Assembly: GCA_022402505.1 (NCBI GenBank) | Contig: JAKRSE010000291.1 | Location: 1 to 11,307 of the forward strand | Direction: 5' to 3' | Origin: Fimbriimonadaceae bacterium | GTDB taxonomy: Bacteria > Armatimonadota > Fimbriimonadia > Fimbriimonadales > Fimbriimonadaceae | Length of the DNA stretch: 11,307 nt | Shown: one piece after another, positions 1 through 7,544 of the stretch | Layout: every line of letters starts with the position of its first letter | How positions within the stretch are numbered: the first letter of the stretch is position 1 | The notes under the pieces: model-generated | What the model was told of the DNA's origin: nothing | What the model saw: the letters and a program-made list of their open reading frames with translations, nothing else | The model's database searches: none | Program-made: the position numbers and the translations under genes

Positions 1-2
1 AA

Positions 3-572
3 TCTCCGGTGGGATTTGCGCTGGACCTGCGGGGATCCAGACTCTTTGAACCACAGCGACGCACCAGCTTCTGCACCGGCGCGTCCTATGCCGCCCTGAT
101 CGGAGCGCTCGATCGCCTGCTGCCCGCCGGCCTGGAAATTCCCGCCTCCGCCGCCGAATCTCTGGCCCAGCGCGAGGCCGACGGTGGACGGCGGGAGGAT
201 CAGGTCGGATTCTGGGGCGTCTGGAACGGCTCGGGAGCGGGCCAAGTCAACGCCCTCACTCGCCTGACCCTGGCCGGAGATCGGGTGCGGCCGCAGGAAT
301 ACCGGCCCGGCGACTTTGTTCAGATCTTCTGGAACAACGGCTACGGCCACTCGGTCGTCTTCCTGGGCTGGCGCGTGTCCGGCGGAACGAAGCGGATGCG
401 TTACTGGAGCAGCCAGAAGGGCACGAACGGCCTGGGCGATCAGGAGGTTCCGGTGTCGCGGATCCGGACCGTTCACGGCGTTCGGCTGACTCGGCCGCTG
501 GAAATCCTGGCCGCCCCCAGCGGCTTCTTCGTCTACTCGATGGACCCAGGCGACCGGCCCTGGTCGCCATAG
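3..572 (+). CDS. Papain-fold (NlpC/P60- or CHAP-like) cysteine peptidase, 5' partial
   Basis: The frame is open to the left edge, so the true start probably lies outside the window; a GTG at 9 is only a possible internal start. Counting from that GTG, the visible 187 residues contain a Cys in FCTGASYAAL (C22) and a His in GYGHSVVFLG (H114). This is the Cys...His order and local context of NlpC/P60 and CHAP peptidases and amidases. RPGDFVQIFWNN just before the His resembles the 'GD' strand common in these folds, and YWSSQKGTNGLG (residues 132-143) could supply the third polar residue. Such enzymes usually cut peptidoglycan peptides or amide bonds in the envelope; that role here is inference. 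No signal peptide can be judged because the N-terminus is missing. The last 40 bases overlap the convergent methyltransferase gene. The superfamily call is moderate; the exact family is unknown. Confidence 0.6.
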   Translation, partial: SPVGFALDLRGSRLFEPQRRTSFCTGASYAALIGALDRLLPAGLEIPASAAESLAQREADGGRREDQVGFWGVWNGSGAGQVNALTRLTLAGDRVRPQEYRPGDFVQIFWNNGYGHSVVFLGWRVSGGTKRMRYWSSQKGTNGLGDQEVPVSRIRTVHGVRLTRPLEILAAPSGFFVYSMDPGDRPWSP

Positions 573-1087
573 ACGGCATGAAACGCGGCGACGGCGGCGC
601 TGACGTGGACGTTCAGGCTCCTTCCCTTGCCCGCCATGGGAATGAACACTGAGGCCCCGATCAGCTTCAGCGTGCCTCCCGGAAGCCCGGCCCCTTCGTT
701 GCCCAGGACGAGACATGTTCTGGCCGGCCAGTCGAACTGGGTGTAGGGCGCGGCTCGGCCGCTGATCTCCAGGGCGACCGGCGTCCAACCGTCGGCCAGG
801 ATCGCCTCGACCGCCTCATCCGGCCGCCGATGCTCGCGGACTTCGATCCTCCGGTGCGCTCCCATCGAGGTGACGCCGACGGTGGGATGATCGACCGGAG
901 TCCTTCCGCAGCTGTAGATTCGCCTGACGCCCAGGGCATCGGCGACCCGGAGCATCCCGCCGACGTTGTAGCCGTCTTCCCAGTCGTGCATCAGGAAGGT
1001 GACCTCTCGGGCCGGGGGGTTCTCCTCCAGGAAGGCCTCCATCCGGCGGCGGACCTGGGTTTTGGTGCGCAGCGGCCCCTCAGCCAT
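533..1087 (-). CDS. TrmH/SpoU-family RNA 2'-O-methyltransferase
   Basis: This 184-residue protein carries the three SPOUT/TrmH motifs in order. Motif 1 is DGYNVGGMLRVADALG with the conserved Asn and Arg (N41, R47). Motif 2 is LVLGNEGAGLP (126-136). Motif 3 is IPMAGKGRSLNVHVSAAVAAF (149-169), which forms the trefoil-knot SAM site. The family transfers a methyl group from S-adenosylmethionine to a ribose 2'-OH of tRNA or rRNA; the target nucleotide cannot be told from sequence. The ATG at 1087 was chosen because it is preceded by GAGGAG four bases upstream and because the motif-bearing domain begins soon after. Longer in-frame starts would add an Arg/Ser-rich stretch that is only the rmuC 3' end read in another frame. 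It overlaps the end of rmuC by eight bases (ATGGCTGA), implying translational coupling. Its 3' end overlaps the convergent peptidase gene. Confidence 0.93.
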   Translation of the reverse strand: MAEGPLRTKTQVRRRMEAFLEENPPAREVTFLMHDWEDGYNVGGMLRVADALGVRRIYSCGRTPVDHPTVGVTSMGAHRRIEVREHRRPDEAVEAILADGWTPVALEISGRAAPYTQFDWPARTCLVLGNEGAGLPGGTLKLIGASVFIPMAGKGRSLNVHVSAAVAAFHAVYGDQGRSPGSIE

Positions 1088-2723
1088 CCGTCTCCTCGTC
1101 GTCTTCGGTTGAGAAGAGTCCTCCCGGGTTCGATCCGAGAAGCTCGTCGCGGACCAGGGTCCTCGGAAGCTCCTCGATCGGCTCCGGCGCCGGCACGGAC
1201 TTGGATCCCTCGATCCCCTTGTCCTTGAAGACCCGCGCCGTCGGCAGAACCGTCCGCTCAAGGCTGCCGCCCATGCTGTTGAAGTGCCGGACGGCCGAGG
1301 TCAGCGCCTTGCTCATGCTCTGGTAATGGCCGGCCAGAGTCGCCAGAGCATCGTAGAGCTTGGCCCCCTGAACCTGCACCGCGCGGACCTCCTGGGCCAT
1401 CGTCTCCTGCCGCCACCCGAATGCCACCATGCGAAGGAGCCCGAGAAGCGATGTCGGGCTCGCCAGAACCACGTTGTGGGCCATCGCCTCTTCGATCAGG
1501 TCCGGTCGGCACTCCAGCGCGGCCCGGAAGGCAGCCTCGCTGGGGATGAACATGACCACAAAGTCGCCCGTGTCCTGGCGGTGGGAGTAGTCTTTGCGGC
1601 CGAGAATCCTCGTGGTTTCGGAAACCTGCTTCGCGAAGTCCTTCATCATGGCTTCCCGAACATGCTCGACCGTCTCCTCCTGCGCCTTCAGGTAGAGCGG
1701 CATCGGAGACTTCGCGTCGATCACGACCGTCCGGTCTCCGGGCAGCCTCACGATCATGTCGGGCCGCCGCTTCTTGTCGTCGGCCGAGGCTCCCTCCTGG
1801 GTCACCTGGGATTCGTAGTTGACCCCCTTCTGCAGACCGGCCATCTCCGCGACCCGCTCCAGAACCATCTCGCCCCATTGGCCGGCAGTCCCGCTGCTTT
1901 GCAGAGCCTTGATCAGGCGGCCGGTTTCATTGCGGAGGTCGGATTGGGCCAGGCTGAGGTGCTTGAGCTGTTCCTGGAGTTCGCCGACGTTTCGGGCCCG
2001 GTTCCTCTCCAGGGACTCGCTGGCCTCGTTGAGTCGCTTCAGCTCGGCCTGCATCGGGTCGAGGAGCTTCTCGAACTCCAGCCGCTTCATCTCGAGCTCG
2101 GCAGCCGCCTCCTTCTTGTCGCCTTCGAGGGTCTCCTTGGCGAGCTGGAGGAACCGGGCCTGGGCGTCCTTCAGCGTCTCGCCGCTGAGGGCCTTGAAGC
2201 TGTCTTCGAGCTGCTTCCGCGCTTCCGTGAATGACTGTTGGAGCTCGGCGTACCTCTGCTCTCGCGAGTCGAGCTGTTCCTTGAGCTGGACCAGCTCGGC
2301 CCGATGGTTGCCCGACTCGGTCCGATACCGCTCCGCCGATTCGACCGCCAGCCGAAGCTCCTCCTGGAGCCGCGGGATCGCCTCGAGCCGTTCGAGAAGC
2401 TGGGCGTTCGCCCTTTCCAGTTCCGTGGCCTTGGTCAGGGCCGCGTCGCGATCCTCGCGGGTCTTCGCCAGGTCCGCCTCCAGCCGACCGACCGATTCCA
2501 GCCGCGCTTCGGCCGAGGCGAGCTTGATGCCGGTCTCGGTGGCTCGGGACTGTGCGGCCGAGAGTTCCGATTCCAGCCCGGCGGACTCAGCCTGAGCTTT
2601 GGCGAGGGCCCGGCTCAGCATCAGCCAGACCAGGGCCGCTCCGACCAGGAGCGCCAGGATCGCGATGAGCCCGGCCGCCGCGTAGGAGAGGGTGCCTGAA
2701 ACCGGCGCAGCGGCGGCGATCAA
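1080..2723 (-). CDS. rmuC: DNA recombination protein RmuC
   Basis: This 547-residue protein has the RmuC layout. An N-terminal membrane anchor (about residues 12-36) is followed by a long Ala/Glu/Lys/Leu-rich coiled coil (about 40-270) and the conserved RmuC domain (about 275-505). Recognisable blocks are GQWGEMVLERVAEMAGLQKG (281-300), the RRPD at 319-322, VVIDAKSPMPLY (333-344) and FIPSEAAF (392-399). The D...DAK arrangement (D322, D336, K338) fits the PD-(D/E)xK nuclease-like fold proposed for this family. RmuC limits recombination between inverted repeats in E. coli; its biochemical activity is poorly defined. The start is TTG at 2723. A GAAGAGG ribosome-binding site lies about seven bases upstream, and the next Met (residue 35) would remove the membrane anchor. 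TTGA overlaps the symporter stop codon. The acidic tail (about 530-547) also encodes the ribosome-binding site of the next gene. Confidence 0.94.
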   Translation of the reverse strand: MIAAAAPVSGTLSYAAAGLIAILALLVGAALVWLMLSRALAKAQAESAGLESELSAAQSRATETGIKLASAEARLESVGRLEADLAKTREDRDAALTKATELERANAQLLERLEAIPRLQEELRLAVESAERYRTESGNHRAELVQLKEQLDSREQRYAELQQSFTEARKQLEDSFKALSGETLKDAQARFLQLAKETLEGDKKEAAAELEMKRLEFEKLLDPMQAELKRLNEASESLERNRARNVGELQEQLKHLSLAQSDLRNETGRLIKALQSSGTAGQWGEMVLERVAEMAGLQKGVNYESQVTQEGASADDKKRRPDMIVRLPGDRTVVIDAKSPMPLYLKAQEETVEHVREAMMKDFAKQVSETTRILGRKDYSHRQDTGDFVVMFIPSEAAFRAALECRPDLIEEAMAHNVVLASPTSLLGLLRMVAFGWRQETMAQEVRAVQVQGAKLYDALATLAGHYQSMSKALTSAVRHFNSMGGSLERTVLPTARVFKDKGIEGSKSVPAPEPIEELPRTLVRDELLGSNPGGLFSTEDDEETDG

Positions 2724-4036
2724 CCTGCGGCCTCTTCCGGAACCTCGCTGCCCCGGCCTTCCAGGGTCGCCACGCAGGCGGCGATCGTCATGTCGCCGAC
2801 CACGTTCAGCACGGTCCGGCTCATGTCCAGAATCCGGTCGATGCCGAGGACGATGCCGATGGCGGAGACATCCACGCCGAGCTTGCCGATGATGCTGCCG
2901 ATCATCGGCCAGGCGCCGCCGGGCACGCCGGCCGTCCCGACTCCGGCCAGGATCGCCATGCCCATCACCCAGAACTGCTGTCCGAGGGTCAGATCGACGC
3001 CGAAGAGCTGGCAGAGGAAGATGATCGTAATCCCTTCAAAGAGGGCCGTTCCGTTCTGGTTGGCGGTCGCGCCGACGGTGAGCACGAAGCTGCCGATGTC
3101 TCGCGGCACCCCGACCTCCTCTTCCGAAACCCGCAGGGCCGTCGGCAGGGTCGCATTGGAACTGGAGGTGGCGAAGGCGGTCAGGATCACCTCCTTCACC
3201 TGGCGGAAGAAGACGAGCGGGCTGCGCTTGGCGATGAACTTGAGCGCCAGCGAATAGACCACGGTCAGGTGGAAAGCGAGGACGACGAGGACAAGGATCG
3301 CGTATTTGGCAAGCAGCACGAATACATCAAGACCCAAGACGGCTCCGGTTTTGAAGACCAACGCAAAGACACCGAATGGGGCCAGCTTCATCGCATATTC
3401 GATCATCTTCTGGCTGACCAGAAAGAGCGATTCGAACCAGTTTTTCAGCTGCACCCCCCGTTCCGGTTCGATGTTCGCCAGGGCGATTCCGAAGACCAGG
3501 GCGAAGAACATCAGCGGCAGGATTCCGCCGCTGAGAGCCCGGGTCATCTCCAGGAACGGATTCCGCGGGACGATGCCAAGGACGGGCGGGTCCGCGCCGG
3601 TGTCATCCTTCACCGTGCCCCGGGAAGTGGCTTCGTCCCGGAGCGATTCTTCCAGCTGGACGATCTTCTCTTCCGGAAGACCGACTCCGGGCTGAACGAT
3701 GTTCACCGCGACCAGCCCGAGACACACGGCCAATCCGGAAAGCACGATGGTCATGCCCATCGCCTTCGCACCGATCCTGCCGACCTTCAGCGCGTCGCCG
3801 ATGTCGGCCACGCCGAGCACCAGCGCCGAGACCAGGAGCGGTACGACGACCATGAAGATCATCGCGAGGAAGATCCCTCCGACCGGGTCCATGATGTTGG
3901 CGACGACCCACTTCAGCCCTTCGTTGGAAGCGCCTCCCGGCAAAAGGGCCTGAGCGAAGATGCCCGCCAAGCCGCCCAGCAGCAGGGCCCAAAGAATCCG
4001 CTCATGCCCACCGCGCTTCTTCCCCGTTCCCGACAT
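2720..4036 (-). CDS. Dicarboxylate/amino acid:cation symporter (DAACS/SLC1 family)
   Basis: This 438-residue inner-membrane protein shows the Glt-type elevator-transporter landmarks. These are a hairpin 1 serine motif SSSNATLP (291-298), the TM7 motif as NQNGT (326-330), hairpin 2 GVGTAGVPGG (365-374), and TM8 GIDRILDMSRTVLNVVGD (399-416). The TM8 residues matching the substrate ligands of archaeal GltPh are present (D404, R407, T408, N411), as is the final GD aspartate of the sodium site. The Arg in TM8 suggests an acidic substrate such as glutamate, aspartate or a C4-dicarboxylate. The TM7 motif is unusual because NMDGT is the common form. The ATG at 4036 was preferred to an in-frame TTG at 4057. 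A charged loop (about 118-155) follows the third membrane segment. It is the first gene of an operon with rmuC and the RNA methyltransferase; shared function is not evident. Confidence 0.95.
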   Translation of the reverse strand: MSGTGKKRGGHERILWALLLGGLAGIFAQALLPGGASNEGLKWVVANIMDPVGGIFLAMIFMVVVPLLVSALVLGVADIGDALKVGRIGAKAMGMTIVLSGLAVCLGLVAVNIVQPGVGLPEEKIVQLEESLRDEATSRGTVKDDTGADPPVLGIVPRNPFLEMTRALSGGILPLMFFALVFGIALANIEPERGVQLKNWFESLFLVSQKMIEYAMKLAPFGVFALVFKTGAVLGLDVFVLLAKYAILVLVVLAFHLTVVYSLALKFIAKRSPLVFFRQVKEVILTAFATSSSNATLPTALRVSEEEVGVPRDIGSFVLTVGATANQNGTALFEGITIIFLCQLFGVDLTLGQQFWVMGMAILAGVGTAGVPGGAWPMIGSIIGKLGVDVSAIGIVLGIDRILDMSRTVLNVVGDMTIAACVATLEGRGSEVPEEAAG

Positions 4037-4171
4037 AGGTCCTAGAGTATGGCCCAAGCGGGCGACGCGGGGCTCTCTTCTACGGATTTCATGCCTGCTT
4101 CACGATGTGACCCCGTGACGATAAGCATTCACTTCCAGCGGCTCTCCAGAATCATACATTACTATCCGATG
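4037..4171. promoter_or_regulatory. Divergent intergenic region with candidate -10 hexamers on both strands
   Basis: This stretch must hold the promoters of the minus-strand symporter operon and the plus-strand chemotaxis receptor. It is more AT-rich than its surroundings between about 4120 and 4180. On the minus strand TACTCT (4049-4044) lies seven bases before the symporter ATG. On the plus strand TACTAT (4160-4165) lies six bases before ATG 4172. I see no convincing -35 hexamer at the usual distance for either. Ribosome-binding sites are weak (AGGA close to the symporter ATG) or absent (receptor). Both starts could therefore be leaderless or nearly so, but this rests on short motifs. Confidence 0.35.
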
Positions 4172-6070
4172 ATGCATCGCAACATGCTTGAAAAACTTCT
4201 GTGTCGGAGCAGTCTGGCGACCCGACTCAAAACGGCCTTCGGAGCGGTCTTCGCGATGCTCGGACTGGCCCTGATCCTCTCCCTGGGAGCCTTCTGGGGA
4301 GTGTTGCGCAACCTGGAACAGATCGAGCGGGTGCATCTGAAGGCCTACGAGGGGACCGCGCTGCTTCGGTACGGAATCACCGGCTACACCCTGGCGACCC
4401 GCACTCTGGCGACCCCCGGGCTGACCCGCTCCCAGCGCGACACCCAGCTGGAGCGGCACCGAATGTATCTGGACCGGATCGAGGAGGGCATGGCGATGAT
4501 CCGGACGGCGGGAGTCGGCGGAGTTCGCCAGGAGGGAGACCTCCGCCGTCCCTTGACTCCCTGGCTGGCCGCGATGGACTCGGTGATGGACGACATCCGC
4601 CTGGGCCGAATGAGCCAGGCTTCCCAGGGCCTCCAGGGTCCGGCGCTAAAGCTCCGGACGACCCTGATCGAAGCCGTGGAGGCGGAGTTCACCCTCAGCT
4701 CTCGCAACCTGATGGAGTCGAAGCGGGAGGCCGCGCAGGGGGTTAGGGCTTCCGCCTTGGTCCTGATCCTGGTGACCCTGGCGATGGTCGCCGTCGGTTT
4801 TCTCCTGGCTCGGCGCGTCTCTCTGGGGATCATCGGGCAGGTCCAGGAGACGATCGACGCCTTGGAGAAGGCGAGCGAAGGCGACCTGCGCACCCGTCTG
4901 GCAGACAGTGATCCGCACGAGTTCGCGCGGCTCAACCGGGCTTGGAACCGGTCGGCCGAACGGCTTGGCGAGATCATTGTCGGGATGCAGGGGCTGAGCA
5001 GCGAAACCTGCACCCGATCCCGGACGGTCGGTTCGGCCAGCCAGGAGATCGCATCGGCGGCAGACCAGGTTGCTTCAGCCATCGAATCGGTGGCAGTGGA
5101 TTCCAGCCGGCAGGCGGCGATGCTTCAGGAAGTCTCGGGAGAATCGCGGACCCTGGCGCACCTGGTCCAGGAGGCCGCGGCCTCCATCCGAGAACAGCAG
5201 GCGATGCTGGAATCGGCCGGCCGTCAGATGGACCAGGTGTCCGGGGAGGCTCGATCGGGAGCACGATCCGCGGAGCGGGCCGCCGAGATCGGCCGGGCCG
5301 GGGCCGAGGTGGCCGCCCAGGGCGCCCAGACGGTTCAGGAAAGTCTGGCGGGCCTGGAACGGATTCACGAGGCCAGCGAGAGTCTGGCGGATCGCATCCG
5401 GCTTCTGAGCGAACAGGCGGAACGGATCGGCTCCATCGTCCAGGCCATCGAAGGAATCGCCGACCAGACCAACCTTCTGGCTTTGAATGCGGCGATCGAG
5501 GCCGCCCGAGCCGGTGAGCATGGACGCGGTTTCGCCGTGGTCGCAGACGAAGTCCGTCGGCTCGCGGAGCATTCCAGCGGCCAGACCCGCGAGGTCGGCG
5601 AAGTGCTCGGTTCCATCCAGCACCTGATCGAGCAGGCGGTCCGCGAGGCGGAGGCCGGCCGAACCGAGTCGGCGCTCGGCCTCGAACGGGCTTCGCTGGT
5701 CGCCCAGTCGCTGGAGGAGATCGTCCGGCGCAGCGAGGAGACCCGAGCCCAGATGGAGACGGTCATGTCGGCAGTCCGGCAGATCAGCGAGTCCAGCAGC
5801 GACGTGAGCGAGGGGATGCGCCAGGTCGTATCGGCAGCCGAAGCGAACCTGTCCTCGATCGAGCGGATGGATGGTGTCGCCGGTCGGCTGGCCGAACGCG
5901 CCGAGGAGGCGGGGCGGGTCAGCGAATCCACGGCGGCCTCGGCCCAGCAGGTCAGCGCCGCGACCCAGGAGCAGCTCGCCGGATTGGAGCAGGTGGCCGC
6001 TGCGGCGCGGGAGGCTGAATCCCTCTCTCTGAAGGCCGAAGAGGCTGCCGCCCAGATCAAGGCCGCCTGA
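4172..6070 (+). CDS. Methyl-accepting chemotaxis protein, transmembrane
   Basis: This is a full-length receptor of about 632 residues from ATG 4172. It has a short basic N-terminus and TM1 (about 23-45). A helical periplasmic sensor of roughly 145 residues follows, with the size of a four-helix-bundle domain. TM2 (about 192-214), a HAMP linker (about 215-270) and a long coiled-coil signalling domain come next. The hairpin tip is the family signature QTNLLALNAAIEAARAGE (432-449) followed by HGRGFAVVADEVRRLAEHSS, which contacts CheA and CheW. Ala/Glu/Gln-rich heptads on both sides hold the likely methylation sites. There is no C-terminal CheR-tethering pentapeptide. The frame extends upstream to ATG 4049, but that part lies in the divergent promoter region and looks non-coding. 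ATG 4169 and ATG 4184 are alternatives, and none has a good ribosome-binding site. No che gene is nearby. The ligand is unknown. Confidence 0.95.
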   Translation: MHRNMLEKLLCRSSLATRLKTAFGAVFAMLGLALILSLGAFWGVLRNLEQIERVHLKAYEGTALLRYGITGYTLATRTLATPGLTRSQRDTQLERHRMYLDRIEEGMAMIRTAGVGGVRQEGDLRRPLTPWLAAMDSVMDDIRLGRMSQASQGLQGPALKLRTTLIEAVEAEFTLSSRNLMESKREAAQGVRASALVLILVTLAMVAVGFLLARRVSLGIIGQVQETIDALEKASEGDLRTRLADSDPHEFARLNRAWNRSAERLGEIIVGMQGLSSETCTRSRTVGSASQEIASAADQVASAIESVAVDSSRQAAMLQEVSGESRTLAHLVQEAAASIREQQAMLESAGRQMDQVSGEARSGARSAERAAEIGRAGAEVAAQGAQTVQESLAGLERIHEASESLADRIRLLSEQAERIGSIVQAIEGIADQTNLLALNAAIEAARAGEHGRGFAVVADEVRRLAEHSSGQTREVGEVLGSIQHLIEQAVREAEAGRTESALGLERASLVAQSLEEIVRRSEETRAQMETVMSAVRQISESSSDVSEGMRQVVSAAEANLSSIERMDGVAGRLAERAEEAGRVSESTAASAQQVSAATQEQLAGLEQVAAAAREAESLSLKAEEAAAQIKAA

Positions 6071-6093
6071 ACCAGCCAGGCCTTGGGTGGGCT

Positions 6094-7074
6094 TCAGGGA
6101 AGGGGCACGATTCGGCGGCTGAGGCTCTTGAGATCGGCTTCCGGGAGCTCGCCCATCACGACGATGCTCACTCCGGGACGGCTGACCCGCACGGCCTGAA
6201 GCCGACCCTCGCCCAGAGACCGGAGCCTGCCGGTGTCCGGCGCAGTCTTGGAGAGGGTGATCGAAACCCGCCGACCATCCGAATGGCGGTAGCGAAGGAA
6301 GAGGAACTGAGCTCCGTTCGGGTCCTTGAAGTCGCGCACCGAGGTCAGGGTCCATCCTTCCAGCCTCAGAACGTAGGCGGGAATCTTCAGCTCACCGGCC
6401 TGCCGGGCCAGGTCGTCTTCCGGCTGGACCACCCTGGCCCCCGGCATGCGGAGCGCAAACGCCTCCGTGGGGATGGAGACTCCGTAGCGGATGGCGGTGT
6501 ATTCGAAGCCGCTCAGGACCCGGCCTTCCGGCGAGAGCATGGCCGATTTCAACACCATCCCCCGCCTCGGATCGATGTAGACCTCTCCTCGGGCTCCTCG
6601 TTCGCCGTACCGAATCGAGAGTCGGCGCACCGGATGCCCGGCGATCCTTCCGCCGTCCGACTCGGCGACCTGGAGGTTTCGGCCCCGTCGCCCTCCGGTT
6701 CCGGCGAGGCCTTCCAGCCATCGCTCGGCCTCACCCATGCTGGGCCGAAGCCGGATGGTGTTGGTGGCCGGGTCGAAGGTGTGTCGGCTCTTGCCGTCAT
6801 CGACAACGATCCTTCCGGCGTTCGGTGAGCCGGGCGCTTCGGTGATCCGAATGCTTCTTCCCTGCCGGAGAACCCGTTCCACGAAGGTGACCGTCCCTCG
6901 ACTCGGCGAGGAGATGGTCACAGTCCGGACGCCGGCGAAGGTCAGATCATCGGCCTTGTCCATCGCCAGGCGAAGCAGGGGATGGGCGGGGGGCTTCCCT
7001 TCGCCCCGACGATTCTGTGCCGGAGCGGCGAGGCTCAGGCCCAGAAGCATCGGGACGAGGAGGAGTCGGGTCAT
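6094..7074 (-). CDS. RseB/MucB-like periplasmic sigma-factor regulator
   Basis: This 326-residue protein has a signal peptide (about 1-19, ending LSLAAPAQ, with no lipobox Cys). The N-terminal part (about 35-215) has the strand-rich pattern of the LolA/RseB lipoprotein-binding fold, including RSIRI, IVVDDGKSRHTFDP, RRLSIRY and EVYIDPRRGMVLKS. A smaller C-terminal domain (about 230-326) reads like the MucB/RseB C-terminal domain: IPAYVLRLEGWTLTS, then FLFLRYRHSDGRRVSITLSK. In E. coli, RseB binds the periplasmic part of the anti-sigma factor RseA and shields it from proteolysis until mislocalised lipoproteins or lipopolysaccharide displace it. The same role is inferred here from fold and position. 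Its ATG overlaps the anti-sigma stop (ATGA). A stand-alone LolA-like protein is the main alternative. The gene ends 23 bases from the convergent receptor, with no clear terminator between them. Confidence 0.75.
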   Translation of the reverse strand: MTRLLLVPMLLGLSLAAPAQNRRGEGKPPAHPLLRLAMDKADDLTFAGVRTVTISSPSRGTVTFVERVLRQGRSIRITEAPGSPNAGRIVVDDGKSRHTFDPATNTIRLRPSMGEAERWLEGLAGTGGRRGRNLQVAESDGGRIAGHPVRRLSIRYGERGARGEVYIDPRRGMVLKSAMLSPEGRVLSGFEYTAIRYGVSIPTEAFALRMPGARVVQPEDDLARQAGELKIPAYVLRLEGWTLTSVRDFKDPNGAQFLFLRYRHSDGRRVSITLSKTAPDTGRLRSLGEGRLQAVRVSRPGVSIVVMGELPEADLKSLSRRIVPLP

Positions 7075-7544
7075 CGGCCTTCCAGCTGACTCCAGTCGAA
7101 GTAGGTGGGGGCGACGGAGGTGCGGCGGGCGTCAGGGTAGCTGACTCCCACGGATTCGGCGGCGCTCACGGCGGTATAGGCCGCGACCATGGCGTCTTCC
7201 AGCCCGCTGGCGACCATCTCCGACTCGTCGAATCGGGCGGTGGGGGCCGGGCCTTCGGGGAATCGAGGTGCGAATACGAGGGCCGCGCCCAGGCAGGCGG
7301 CCGCGCCCAGGGGAGCCAGCCAGTGCCAGACGGGTCGTCGGCGGGCGGGAGCCGGAGCGTGATCGGCCAGCCTCTGATTCAGCCGGCTTCGCCATTCCAG
7401 GCTCGGCTCTTCATCCGGAAGTCGGCCGGCCAGCCAGGCGACGCCGGCTGACTCCTGCGACTCCAGAGCCTCCTCCAGCTCCAGCATTTCGGCCGCGGTC
7501 AGGGCCTCTTCGGCCATCAGCTTGTCCAGCAGTTCCTTCTTCAC
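7071..7544 (-). CDS. Putative single-pass anti-sigma factor
   Basis: The call rests mainly on position: it lies directly between an ECF sigma gene and an RseB-like gene, with four-base overlaps on both sides. The 157 residues divide into a cytoplasmic part (1-70) rich in Glu, Leu and Ala, one membrane segment (about 73-93, VWHWLAPLGAAACLGAALVF), and a periplasmic tail of about 64 residues ending YFDWSQLEGR. This matches RseA-type topology. The cytoplasmic part, with LTAAEMLELEEALE and WLAGRLPDEEPSLEWRSRL, resembles the short helical sigma-binding domain of anti-sigma factors. It has no HxxxCxxC zinc motif; the only Cys (C84) is in the membrane segment. The start is GTG at 7544, preceded by a strong GGGAGGTGA site inside the sigma gene's last codons. 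The tail is the expected docking site for the RseB-like protein, by inference. Confidence 0.7.
   Translation of the reverse strand: MKKELLDKLMAEEALTAAEMLELEEALESQESAGVAWLAGRLPDEEPSLEWRSRLNQRLADHAPAPARRRPVWHWLAPLGAAACLGAALVFAPRFPEGPAPTARFDESEMVASGLEDAMVAAYTAVSAAESVGVSYPDARRTSVAPTYFDWSQLEGR

Noticed and set aside
1088..1261. N-terminal extension of the RNA methyltransferase
   Set aside because: Arg/Ser-rich out-of-frame reading of the rmuC 3' end; ATG 1087 has a good ribosome-binding site and fits the family.
1284..2234. 316-codon plus-strand open frame opposite rmuC
   Set aside because: Antisense shadow of the coiled coil and RmuC domain; no motif of its own.
3269..4045. 258-codon plus-strand open frame opposite the symporter
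   Set aside because: Asp/Arg/Gln-rich antisense of membrane segments; hydrophobic codons read backwards give this pattern.
4117..4124. GACGATAA resembling a flagellar sigma-28 -10 element upstream of the chemoreceptor
   Set aside because: No TAAA-like -35 at the required 15-base distance (CTTC is there instead).
4049..4171. N-terminal extension of the chemoreceptor from ATG 4049
   Set aside because: The 41 extra residues precede the expected basic start and TM1, have no family likeness, and would place coding sequence over the divergent promoter region.
6071..6093. Possible terminator stem between the convergent receptor and RseB-like genes
   Set aside because: The best pairing is six bases with an internal mismatch and no T-run; too weak to call.
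5075..6355. 426-codon minus-strand open frame opposite the chemoreceptor
   Set aside because: Antisense to the conserved signalling domain, low-complexity Leu/Gly/Arg composition, and it extends into another real gene.
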